The notes beneath the pieces were generated by a model. The model was not told the DNA's origin, ran no database searches, and was given only the letters and a program-made list of their open reading frames with translations. The translations under genes and the position numbers were made by a program. 14,704 nucleotides of DNA from Burkholderiaceae bacterium (GTDB lineage: Bacteria > Pseudomonadota > Gammaproteobacteria > Burkholderiales > Burkholderiaceae): positions 1 through 14,704 of the forward strand of contig CANBYN010000018.1 of assembly GCA_947373615.1 (NCBI GenBank), read 5' to 3'. Positions 7,214-14,448 of this stretch are shown in pieces. Position 1 is the first letter of the stretch, and each line of letters opens with the position of its first letter.

Positions 7214-7242
7214 TTAACTTGTTGCTATGCAGCATAAGTTAA
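7214..7242. repeat. Inverted repeat between argE and the hydroxylase-sox block
   Basis: Perfect 7-bp arms TTAACTT (7214-7220) and AAGTTAA (7236-7242) are separated by 15 bp. The interior adds a shorter TGC/GCA pairing (7223-7225 with 7232-7234). It lies 27 bp past the argE stop and 80 bp upstream of the iron-sulfur subunit ATG. It could be an operator for a dimeric regulator of the downstream operon, or an RNA hairpin at the end of the argE transcript. There is no T-run right after it on the minus strand, so a simple intrinsic terminator is less likely. Confidence 0.4.
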
Positions 7243-7269
7243 CCCGGCTGACGCTCAGAACTATTTGGA

Positions 7270-8415
7270 TTAACCGACCTGCCAGTCCGCAATTAAATTG
7301 GAGAAAAGCTCGGTTGCGGCAGTGATCTTATCAACGTAACAGAACTCATCTGTCTGATGAGCCATTTCCGGTTGACCAGGCCCCAAAATTACAGTGGGTG
7401 GATTACCAATGGCTACCTTTAAGGCCGAGGCATCGGTAAAGTAAGAAACCGTTTTCTCGATTGGACGCATGCCATTTACTTTCTCGCAGAAATTAAATAC
7501 TTTTTCCATCCAAGGATCGCTTGCAGGAGTAAAAACCCCAGCAATATCGATAATCGTATCCAGACGAACCGCGGGACCAAGGGATTTGCATAAACAACCA
7601 TAAATATGCGAGTGACTTTGTCCTGCAACAGTCCGAATATCAATAGTCATCTCTGCTGCATCGGGCACCGAGTTGATATTGATACCTGATTTAGCAGTGC
7701 CTACATTTAAGGTGCCCTGACCCATGAGTTCATGAGGCTGCGTATCAAAAGTAAATTTTTCCAAAGTCAGGGCTGCTTTGGCTAACTTGTAAAAGGCATT
7801 ATCACCACGTTCAGGCATTGATCCATGAGCAGTAACCCCTTCAGTAGAGGCCTTAATCCAATAAGCGCCTTTGTGACCCAAGAGCGGCTCATTGGCCGTA
7901 GGCTCTGCCACCACAAGACAACCAGCCGGTCCGAGAAACTCCACAATCTCTTGATTCGCAGCCAAGTGAAAAGCGCCTTCACAGCCAGTTTCTTCGCCTG
8001 CAGTAATAATCAGACTAACGCCGCCAGCGTCCTTTGCAGCTTCCGCCATTTGCATCGCTGCCACCACAAATGCTGCCACACCACTTTTCATATCACTTGA
8101 GCCACGACCAAACAACTTACCATCTTCAATCACGCCGGTAAAGGGTTCATGCTTCCAGGATCTAGCACCGAGCGGCACAACGTCAACATGTCCTGTAAAG
8201 CAGATGCTTGGCTTAGCTACTGAGCAAGCCCCAATTTTCGCAACTAAGCTCATACGCCGTGGCGCAAATTCAACTTTGCGACATTCATACCCCGCTGACT
8301 CTAAAAGCATTGCAAGATATTCGCAAACCTGATCTTCGTTACCAGGAGGATTGATCGTATTAAAACGAATTAGCTCTTGAGTTAACTCGACTGAGTTAGG
8401 AATAGCTTTAGTCAT
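7270..8415 (-). CDS. argE: M20 family deacetylase, acetylornithine deacetylase (ArgE) type
   Basis: A 381-residue cytoplasmic zinc amidohydrolase that resembles ArgE, which converts N-acetylornithine to ornithine and acetate. The M20 metal ligands and catalytic residues are visible: H76-V-D78 in TGHVDVVP, D108 in GRGSSDMKSG, E141-E142 in TAGEETG, E171 in AEPT and H353 in MAHQTDE. The dimerisation-domain histidine is H197 in TAHGSMPERG. Length equals the family norm. The gene starts only 8 bp after the livF stop, so it is probably the last gene of the transporter operon rather than part of an arginine cluster. That context suggests its substrate may be what the transporter brings in, for instance an N-acylated amino acid. 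ArgE, DapE and other M20 hydrolases are hard to tell apart by sequence alone. Confidence 0.8.
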   Translation of the reverse strand: MTKAIPNSVELTQELIRFNTINPPGNEDQVCEYLAMLLESAGYECRKVEFAPRRMSLVAKIGACSVAKPSICFTGHVDVVPLGARSWKHEPFTGVIEDGKLFGRGSSDMKSGVAAFVVAAMQMAEAAKDAGGVSLIITAGEETGCEGAFHLAANQEIVEFLGPAGCLVVAEPTANEPLLGHKGAYWIKASTEGVTAHGSMPERGDNAFYKLAKAALTLEKFTFDTQPHELMGQGTLNVGTAKSGININSVPDAAEMTIDIRTVAGQSHSHIYGCLCKSLGPAVRLDTIIDIAGVFTPASDPWMEKVFNFCEKVNGMRPIEKTVSYFTDASALKVAIGNPPTVILGPGQPEMAHQTDEFCYVDKITAATELFSNLIADWQVG

Positions 8416-8423
8416 TGATTCAT

Positions 8424-9131
8424 CTATCCGAAATAAGCCGCTTGAACTTCAGCATTCTCTGCCAGTTCTACAGCAGTACCCTGGGCGACTACCTGCCCTT
8501 TTGAAATAACATAGCCCCGATGAGCAATGGCCAATGTTTGGCGTACGTTTTGTTCAACCAATAAAACGGTCGTACCCATTTCATTAATCTCTTTAATAAT
8601 CTTGAAATTCTCTTTAACAAAGAGTGGCGATAAGCCTAAGGAGGGTTCATCAAAAATAATCAATTCGGGTGAACTCATTAGGCTACGGCTGATTGCAAGC
8701 ATAGCTTGCTCACCGCCCGACATCGTTCCAGCCAATTGATTTGAGCGCTCAGCTAAGCGAGGAAATAAATGCTTCACATGCTCACGACGCTCCGCAATTA
8801 GTTTTTTATCTTTGACCAAGTAGGCTCCTGCAGATAAATTCTCATCCACAGACATGCGTGGAAAGACTCTTCGCCCCTCTGGAACGCAAGCAATGCCCTG
8901 CTCAATAATGCGATGTGATGGCAGATGAGTAATGTCAACTCCGTTAAATACAATCTTACCGCTATTGGCAGGCGTCAATCCTAAGACTGAACGTATAAGG
9001 GTTGATTTACCAGCGCCGTTAGCGCCCAAAATACAAGTAATCTCACCGCGCTCTACTTTTATGGAAACATCTTCTAGCACATCAATGCGGTCGTACGCTG
9101 TATAGATATGCTCTATCTCTAATAAGGTCAT
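8424..9131 (-). CDS. livF: Branched-chain amino acid/amide ABC transporter ATPase LivF
   Basis: A 235-residue ATP-binding subunit of a hydrophobic amino acid/amide (Liv) type importer, working on the cytoplasmic side with LivG. Visible motifs are Walker A G36-A-N-G-A-G-K-S-T44, signature M-S138-G-G-E-Q142, Walker B L-I-I-F-D161-E162, and the LivF-type L-V-E-Q-N at about 191-195 in place of the switch histidine. The segment E-G-R-R-V-F-P around residues 85-91 is characteristic of LivF. Its ATG overlaps the livG stop by 4 bp. The name follows the subfamily; the ligand of this system is not known. Confidence 0.93.
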   Translation of the reverse strand: MTLLEIEHIYTAYDRIDVLEDVSIKVERGEITCILGANGAGKSTLIRSVLGLTPANSGKIVFNGVDITHLPSHRIIEQGIACVPEGRRVFPRMSVDENLSAGAYLVKDKKLIAERREHVKHLFPRLAERSNQLAGTMSGGEQAMLAISRSLMSSPELIIFDEPSLGLSPLFVKENFKIIKEINEMGTTVLLVEQNVRQTLAIAHRGYVISKGQVVAQGTAVELAENAEVQAAYFG

Positions 9132-9931
9132 GATAATTCCTGCCCCAAATAAGCCACTTGCACTTCGTGATTATTGATAATCTCTTCGTAAGTGCCTTCA
9201 GCAATTTTCTTGCCGTAATTAAGTACAATACAGCGCTCAGTCATGCGCTGAATTAAACCCATCTCATGCTCAATCAAAATGATCGTAAACGGCTTGATCT
9301 TGCTACGTACTTGCAAAATATCATTCATAACCTCCGCCGTTTCGTCATGAGTCATGCCAGCAGAGGGTTCATCTAGTAACAAAAGATCAGGCTCACTAAT
9401 TAAGGCTCGGCAGATTTCAATACGTCTACGATCAATCATTGGAAGACTCGCGACAGGTTCAAATATCTTGTCAGCCAATTTGGGATTGAAGGTTAAAAGA
9501 AGTTGTCTTACCTGCTCAACCAAGCCCTCATATTCCTGTTTGAATTTATTTCGTTGGAATAAATTAAAGAACAGGCCTGTATTCAGGCGGCGATTATCGC
9601 CAATTGCAATATTGTCAAATACGGTTAGCGGCAAAGATAAACGCGAGCGTTGGAATGTACGTGTAATAGCTTGTAGGTAGACTTCTTGTGCACTTGCGTC
9701 GGTCAAGTCTTGACCACGAAAGGTGACCTTGCCAGAAGTAGCGCGATATAAACCGGTAATCACGTTAAAGAAAGTTGTTTTGCCGGAGCCATTGGGTCCA
9801 AGCAAACCAAGTACTTCACCCTCATTCACGTGCAAGTCCAGAGAATCTAATGCGGTTACGCCACCAAAACGCATGGTGAGCTGCTCAGCGACCAGAATTT
9901 GTTTTTGCTGAGCAATAGTGGTTGAGTTCAT
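9128..9931 (-). CDS. livG: Branched-chain amino acid/amide ABC transporter ATPase LivG, degenerate signature motif
   Basis: A 267-residue ATP-binding subunit paired with LivF. Walker A is G45-P-N-G-S-G-K-T52, the Q-loop is in R-T-F-Q94, Walker B is L-L-L-L-D187-E188, and the switch histidine is H222 in I-E-H-E-M. The E-P-S-A-G-M segment after Walker B is typical of LivG. The ABC signature, normally LSxGQ or LSYGQ, reads L-P-M-I-D here (about 163-167, before R-R-R-I-E-I-C-R-A-L), so the usual serine and glycines are absent. Related LivG proteins with LP-x-x-D at this place are, as far as I recall, not rare, so the gene is likely functional. It overlaps livM and livF by 4 bp each. Confidence 0.92.
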   Translation of the reverse strand: MNSTTIAQQKQILVAEQLTMRFGGVTALDSLDLHVNEGEVLGLLGPNGSGKTTFFNVITGLYRATSGKVTFRGQDLTDASAQEVYLQAITRTFQRSRLSLPLTVFDNIAIGDNRRLNTGLFFNLFQRNKFKQEYEGLVEQVRQLLLTFNPKLADKIFEPVASLPMIDRRRIEICRALISEPDLLLLDEPSAGMTHDETAEVMNDILQVRSKIKPFTIILIEHEMGLIQRMTERCIVLNYGKKIAEGTYEEIINNHEVQVAYLGQELS

Positions 9932-11070
9932 TTTTCACCACCCGCTTTATTGCTGGGAAAATACTCCCGAATACGTCTTGGCAATAATCCATCCGGACGA
10001 AAGAGTAATATCAAAATCACCACAATGGCGTAAAGTAAAAAACGATACTCTTGAATGAACTGAAGCTTCTCTGGAAGAATTACTACAATTGCCGCGGCTG
10101 GAATTATTCCCCAAGGATTGCCGATACCACCCAAAATTACGATCGACACCAAAATTAAGGAGTCTGCAAAAGTAAAGTTATTGGGGGCGACATATGCTGT
10201 CATCATTCCATAGAGGGCTCCTGCCATACCCGCGATAAAGTTTCCTAGAGTGAAGGCAACCACTTTCCAGTGCGCAATATTGACACCAAAGGTAGAGGCA
10301 GAGATTTCATCGGTGCGAACCATATCCATGCTCAGACCAATCCAAGAGCGCTCTAAATTACGAGTGATTCTGAAACTAGCAATCAATAAGATCAGGGCAA
10401 TCAAAAGATAAGGAATATAGAAGGAAAGTTCAAACCCGCCAATATCCAAGCCATCCGATAGATTCCAGCCAAAGATCGTCAAAGGCGGAATCTTCAAACC
10501 TTGAGGGCCACCCAAAGTGTCGTTTACCTCTAAAAAGTTGCGGAATAAGATGCCAAACGCAATTGTGACCAAAGCGGCATAGTGCCCACGAGTTCTCAAA
10601 ACTGGATAGATCAGAATCGATCCAATTAATGCGGAAATTGCTGCGGCGATAAAAAGAATAAGTAAATGCGGAACAGCAGTATGGGTTGCGAGAATGGCAG
10701 AGGTGTAGCTACCAATGCCAAAAAATGCAGCTCCTGCAAAGTTCACAATACCCACATAGCCAAATTGAATATTTAATCCTAAACAAACAATTGAGTAAAT
10801 CAATACAGTAGCCAACATCATTAAGGCAAAGTGCGAGTTATGAAACACGAGTACCGTAATCAAGACACCCGCAATGGATGCATAGGCTGGAAATTGTGGA
10901 TGCTCACGAACAGCGGTTGCTAGCTTGTTCATCAATCCCATCTTTTTACCAGCCAGACTGACAACAAAGGCTAAAACTACTAAAGCCCCTACTTCAAGTT
11001 GATTCTCAGAGCCGAGCAAGAGGATGCTATAGATCAGACCTAAAATAAAGGTAGATATGAGTAGTTTCAT
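9928..11070 (-). CDS. livM: Branched-chain amino acid/amide ABC transporter permease LivM
   Basis: A 380-residue inner-membrane permease with about ten predicted hydrophobic segments. LivM features are visible: G-L-N-I-Q-F-G-Y-V-G near residue 98, T-R-G-H-Y-A-A-L-V-T-I-A-F-G at 160-173, L-G-G-P-Q-G-L at 186-192, and near the end G-G-I-G-N-P-W-G followed by R-P-D-G-L-L-P. An N-terminal extension of roughly 80 residues with two extra hydrophobic stretches makes it longer than the shortest LivM proteins, as in E. coli LivM. It lies 2 bp after livH and overlaps livG by 4 bp. Confidence 0.92.
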   Translation of the reverse strand: MKLLISTFILGLIYSILLLGSENQLEVGALVVLAFVVSLAGKKMGLMNKLATAVREHPQFPAYASIAGVLITVLVFHNSHFALMMLATVLIYSIVCLGLNIQFGYVGIVNFAGAAFFGIGSYTSAILATHTAVPHLLILFIAAAISALIGSILIYPVLRTRGHYAALVTIAFGILFRNFLEVNDTLGGPQGLKIPPLTIFGWNLSDGLDIGGFELSFYIPYLLIALILLIASFRITRNLERSWIGLSMDMVRTDEISASTFGVNIAHWKVVAFTLGNFIAGMAGALYGMMTAYVAPNNFTFADSLILVSIVILGGIGNPWGIIPAAAIVVILPEKLQFIQEYRFLLYAIVVILILLFRPDGLLPRRIREYFPSNKAGGEK

Positions 11071-11072
11071 AC

Positions 11073-12005
11073 TTATACTCGCTCGCTTGATTTTTCTGAA
11101 ATCAAGCCAGTTGGCTTTAATCCCATGATGATGATGATCATTGCAAACGCAAAGACGTCTTTATAAGCGCTTGGTACATTTGGCAGTATGGCTGGAAGCA
11201 AGACTGCACCAATCATTTGAAGTGCGGCAAACAAAAAACCACCCACAATGGCGCCGTAGAAATTTCCTAATCCACCCACCACAGCAGCTGAGAATCCAAT
11301 AACACCGAGCAAGAGGCCCATGTTGAAGTTCACTTCGTTGTAATAGAGACCATTCATGAGCCCTGCTAGTGCTGCTAAGGCTGAACCTAACATGAAGGTG
11401 ATTAAAACAATCTTGTGAAAATTAATACCCATGATGCGCGCTGTCTCACTGTCCTGAGCTACCGCGCGAATAGCCAAACCAATCTTGCTCTTTGTAATCA
11501 AGCGTTGCACAGCAACGATTGTCAAAATACCGGTAATGAGCAAAATGAGGCTATCTGAACGTAAGGTAAAATCGCCTAACGCAATGCCATCAATCGGCAA
11601 GAGTCTAGGAAAAGGTTTTGGGTTGGAACCGTTTGGATAAAACAAGCGTACCGCCTCACGAAGCGCTAAACCCAGCATCAACGTCACCAATAAGGTGTTA
11701 ATAGGAGGCGCCTTTTGTAATGGCAAAATTAGGTAACGCGCAATTACAGCGCCAAGAAACGCAGCAACCGATAAGCTGACAATGACTAATACCAAGAGTT
11801 GTAGCCAAGGGGAATCAAAAGTACCCGCAATTCCGATGTATGTGGTGAGGCCAGCAAAGGCCCCCACCATCAGAATATCGCCATGAGAAAACTTAATGAC
11901 ATCTAGAACACCAAAGTAGAGGGTAAATCCAACCGCCACAATTGCATAAATCACGCCTAACATCAAACCATTAAGCAAGTACTGCAAAAAAATATCAAAT
12001 GACAT
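11073..12005 (-). CDS. livH: Branched-chain amino acid/amide ABC transporter permease LivH
   Basis: A 310-residue inner-membrane permease, about eight hydrophobic segments. LivH hallmarks are N-G-L-M-L-G-V-I-Y-A near the N-terminus, F-S-H-G-D-I-L-M at 39-46, and the cytoplasmic loop contacting the ATPases, G-L-A-I-R-A-V-A-Q-D with E-T-A-R-I-M-G-I (176-194). A G-G-L-G-N-F-Y-G-A segment follows near the C-terminus. It forms the membrane channel with LivM. It starts 37 bp after the binding-protein gene and ends 2 bp before livM, so it belongs to the same transcript. Confidence 0.93.
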   Translation of the reverse strand: MSFDIFLQYLLNGLMLGVIYAIVAVGFTLYFGVLDVIKFSHGDILMVGAFAGLTTYIGIAGTFDSPWLQLLVLVIVSLSVAAFLGAVIARYLILPLQKAPPINTLLVTLMLGLALREAVRLFYPNGSNPKPFPRLLPIDGIALGDFTLRSDSLILLITGILTIVAVQRLITKSKIGLAIRAVAQDSETARIMGINFHKIVLITFMLGSALAALAGLMNGLYYNEVNFNMGLLLGVIGFSAAVVGGLGNFYGAIVGGFLFAALQMIGAVLLPAILPNVPSAYKDVFAFAMIIIIMGLKPTGLISEKSSERV

Positions 12006-12042
12006 GCAACATTACCCTCTTCAACTTCCCTAACAAATTCAA

Positions 12043-13194
12043 TTACTGCCCTAACTTGCGTTGCTTCTTGGCATACAGACTATCTTCCCAGAGAACCCAC
12101 TTGCCATCTTGAGCAACATACTTTGATATCAAGGGAACAATGTTTTGACGATGATCATCAAAGCTTACAGTACCAATAATGGTCTCAACGTTTTGGGTGT
12201 TATTTAATACATCCATTACCTTCTTGCGATTAGGTCCTGCTTTTTCAATAGCAGCCATAATCAAGTTGGCAGCGGTATAAGCAAATGGCCCATAGGCTTC
12301 AGGAGCGTCAGGATATTTCTGCTGAGAGTATTTAGCAATGAACTCTAGGCCACCAGGTAATTTTTCCCAAGGAGCGCCTTCGATGAATGACAATGAGCCT
12401 TCAGATAATTTACCTAAGCCTTCAATATAAGCATCAGACTTAATTCCAGAAGTGCCCTCGAAGACAGCCTTGATTCCAAGACGATCCATCTGTGTACGAA
12501 TACGGATACCAATCGGAGTTAAGCCACCGAAATAAACCACTTCAGGCTTGAGTTCCTTTACTTTGGTGAGCTCAGCAGTAAAGTCTTGTTGATCGGCAGT
12601 AACACCAAAGGTGCCCAGAATTTGTCCGCCATTCTTGGTTAAGAACTGTGTGAAATACTTGTTATGGCCTTTGCCGTAATCCGTTGTGTCATGAATGATG
12701 ACCCACTTCTTATACCCAAGGCCAGTTAAGAATTTCGCAGCGACCTCATTTTGGTTAATCATTGTGCCATTAACGCGATGAATCTCTTTGTAGTCATTAC
12801 CATAAGTAATCTCTGGTAATACCGCGCCCCATACCATCACTGGCAATCCGAACTTGTGATAAACATCTACCGTGCTCATTGCAACTGCTGAGCAGTAATG
12901 GGTTACGCCAGCAATGATGGAGCTATCGGATGCAATTTTGGTTGCAACCTGAACGCCAACGTTGGGCTTGCACTCATCATCGGCACTAACCAATTCATAT
13001 TTATATTTGGCATTAGGGTCTTGGTTTTTTAGGCGAACCGCAAGATCAGCAGAGTTACGGCCTCCAATACCGTTGGCAGAAACACCACCAGTCAACGGTC
13101 CAATGTATGCAATCTTGACTGTATCTTTAGCAGATACAGAAAATGAAAGGCTGGAGCATAAAGCGAGAAGTAAGCCAGAAACGAGTGACTTCAT
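12043..13194 (-). CDS. Periplasmic substrate-binding protein of the Liv-type ABC transporter
   Basis: A 383-residue type I periplasmic binding protein (Peripla_BP_6/LivJ-LivK family) and first gene of the transporter operon. It has a Sec signal peptide with likely cleavage after S-V-S-A (residue 22). The mature protein starts K-D-T-V-K-I-A-Y-I-G-P-L-T-G-G, a typical strand-loop. C75 (in DDECKP) and C101 (in THYCSA) correspond to the disulfide C53-C78 of E. coli LivJ. The ligand loop here is H-Y-C-S-A where LivJ has H-L-C-S-S, and much of the pocket differs, so the ligand need not be leucine, isoleucine or valine; an amide or acylated amino acid is possible. AGGAG at 13202-13206 supports the start. 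Confidence 0.9.
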   Translation of the reverse strand: MKSLVSGLLLALCSSLSFSVSAKDTVKIAYIGPLTGGVSANGIGGRNSADLAVRLKNQDPNAKYKYELVSADDECKPNVGVQVATKIASDSSIIAGVTHYCSAVAMSTVDVYHKFGLPVMVWGAVLPEITYGNDYKEIHRVNGTMINQNEVAAKFLTGLGYKKWVIIHDTTDYGKGHNKYFTQFLTKNGGQILGTFGVTADQQDFTAELTKVKELKPEVVYFGGLTPIGIRIRTQMDRLGIKAVFEGTSGIKSDAYIEGLGKLSEGSLSFIEGAPWEKLPGGLEFIAKYSQQKYPDAPEAYGPFAYTAANLIMAAIEKAGPNRKKVMDVLNNTQNVETIIGTVSFDDHRQNIVPLISKYVAQDGKWVLWEDSLYAKKQRKLGQ

Positions 13195-13201
13195 GAGTAA
13201 T

Positions 13202-13206
13202 CTCCT
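13202..13206 (-). promoter_or_regulatory. Shine-Dalgarno of the binding-protein gene
   Basis: AGGAG on the minus strand seven bases before the ATG at 13194. Slightly upstream on the same strand is a TATAAA-like box (within CATATAAATAAA), but no convincing -35 element at the right distance was found. Confidence 0.65.
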
Positions 13207-13304
13207 GTTTATTTATATGAACTACCATTTCAAACCAGTGTAGCAAGGTTTTGTCTACAGGATATTGATGAGCATCAGTATCGCCATAGAGCTAACCACC
13301 CCTT

Positions 13305-13322
13305 TGGTGCCCAGAAGCACCA
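13305..13322. repeat. Short perfect inverted repeat in the divergent binding-protein/lrgA gap
   Basis: TGGTGC (13305-13310) and GCACCA (13317-13322) flank a six-base loop. It lies in the 175-bp divergent region, about 48 bp before the lrgA ATG. It might be part of an operator or a leader hairpin. Short repeats of this size also occur by chance. Confidence 0.25.
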
Positions 13323-13369
13323 CCTCGGTGAGAAATGCACGATACCCAAGCAGGCGGTAAGATAAGCGC

Positions 13370-13717
13370 ATGATCTTCGGGTTCGTCCAAATCCTTCTCT
13401 TTCAAAGTCTTGGAGAGCTTGTCTCCAAATTTCTGCTGCCCACCCTTCCAGGCCCAGTTATTGGCTTAGTATTATTGGTTTTATGGCTGGTGGTACGCAA
13501 AGAAATTAACGCTGAGCTTGCAATGGTGGCCGATGGTTTTAGTCAATACCTTGGCCTTCTCTTTGTGCCTGCCGCAGTTGGAGTGGTTTTATTCCTGCCG
13601 CAATTAAAGGCAAATGCGTTTGCCATCATTACCGCTTTGATTTGTAGCGTCATCCTAACAATAGCCTCAAGTGCTGTAGTGGCTCGCTTTTTGAGCCAGA
13701 AGGATGTGCATGAGTGA
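13370..13717 (+). CDS. lrgA: CidA/LrgA family membrane protein
   Basis: A 115-residue inner-membrane protein with four hydrophobic segments. The family signature is visible as L-G-E-L, then L-P-T-L-P-G-P-V-I-G-L (about 23-33), and the second half contains G-L-L-F-V-P-A-A-V-G-V. CidA/LrgA proteins are holin-like and in other bacteria act with LrgB; proposed roles include control of murein hydrolase activity and transport of pyruvate or glycolate-like compounds. The in-frame stop at 13358-13360 excludes a longer protein, so ATG 13370 is the first possible start. The ribosome binding site is weak. It overlaps the lrgB-type gene, and is divergent from the transporter operon. Confidence 0.88.
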   Translation: MIFGFVQILLFQSLGELVSKFLLPTLPGPVIGLVLLVLWLVVRKEINAELAMVADGFSQYLGLLFVPAAVGVVLFLPQLKANAFAIITALICSVILTIASSAVVARFLSQKDVHE

Positions 13718-14438
13718 AAAGCATTCCATCGTTGAAATCTGGGTCTATCTATCAGGTAGCCCCCTATTTGCACTGTTTATAACTTTGGCCGCATATCAAA
13801 TTGGCCTCACTATATACAAGAGTGCAAAGCAAAATCCACTAGCTAATCCAGTGGCAATTGCAATCCTCATCGTTGCTAGCACTATCCAATTGATTGACAT
13901 GCCCTACTCTACCTATTTTGAAGGGGCTCAATTTATCCACTTCCTGTTGGGCTCTGCAACCGTGTCATTGGCTATACCAATTTATCGAGGCCTTAGCAGT
14001 CTCAAAGGGAGATCGCTACCCTTGATTGCTGCACTCTGTTCTGGTGGTCTAGTATCCATCCTCAGCGCAGTAAGTATTGCAACCTTGTTGGGTGCGGACT
14101 CGAGCATCACAGGAGCAATGTATCCAAAATCGGTCACAGCACCGATTGCGATGGGAATCGCTGAGCGCATCGGAGTATCTCCTACCCTCACTGCAATCTT
14201 TGCAGTGAGTACCGGCATTCTTGGCGCTATCTTAGCGCCCTTTGTTCTGAACGCACTTGGCATGAAAGCTTGGTGGCAAAGAGGGTTTGCAATTGGTATA
14301 GGCGCACATGGTATTGGCACTTCGCGCGCCTTTAGCATTCATCCTGAAGCAGGAACTTATGCCAGTCTTGCAATGGGAATGAACGGGGTCATTAGTGCAG
14401 TTGCAATCCCCATCATTTACCACTTATTCAATAAGTAA
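13710..14438 (+). CDS. lrgB: LrgB family membrane protein
   Basis: A 242-residue inner-membrane protein, partner of the LrgA-type protein just before it. Conserved LrgB segments are visible: P-K-S-V-T-A-P-I-A-M (139-148) with G-I-A-E-R-I-G after it, L-T-A-I-F-A-V-S-T-G-I-L-G-A, and A-H-G-I-G-T-S-R-A-F (199-208). Several hydrophobic segments cover the rest. An earlier in-frame ATG lies at 13704. I prefer 13710 because AAGGA at 13700-13704 then sits five bases upstream and the overlap with lrgA is only 8 bp. The choice changes the protein by two residues. LrgAB pairs export or import small metabolites or modulate autolysis in other bacteria; which applies here is unknown. Confidence 0.9.
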   Translation: MSEKHSIVEIWVYLSGSPLFALFITLAAYQIGLTIYKSAKQNPLANPVAIAILIVASTIQLIDMPYSTYFEGAQFIHFLLGSATVSLAIPIYRGLSSLKGRSLPLIAALCSGGLVSILSAVSIATLLGADSSITGAMYPKSVTAPIAMGIAERIGVSPTLTAIFAVSTGILGAILAPFVLNALGMKAWWQRGFAIGIGAHGIGTSRAFSIHPEAGTYASLAMGMNGVISAVAIPIIYHLFNK

Positions 14439-14448
14439 CTCACTAGCT

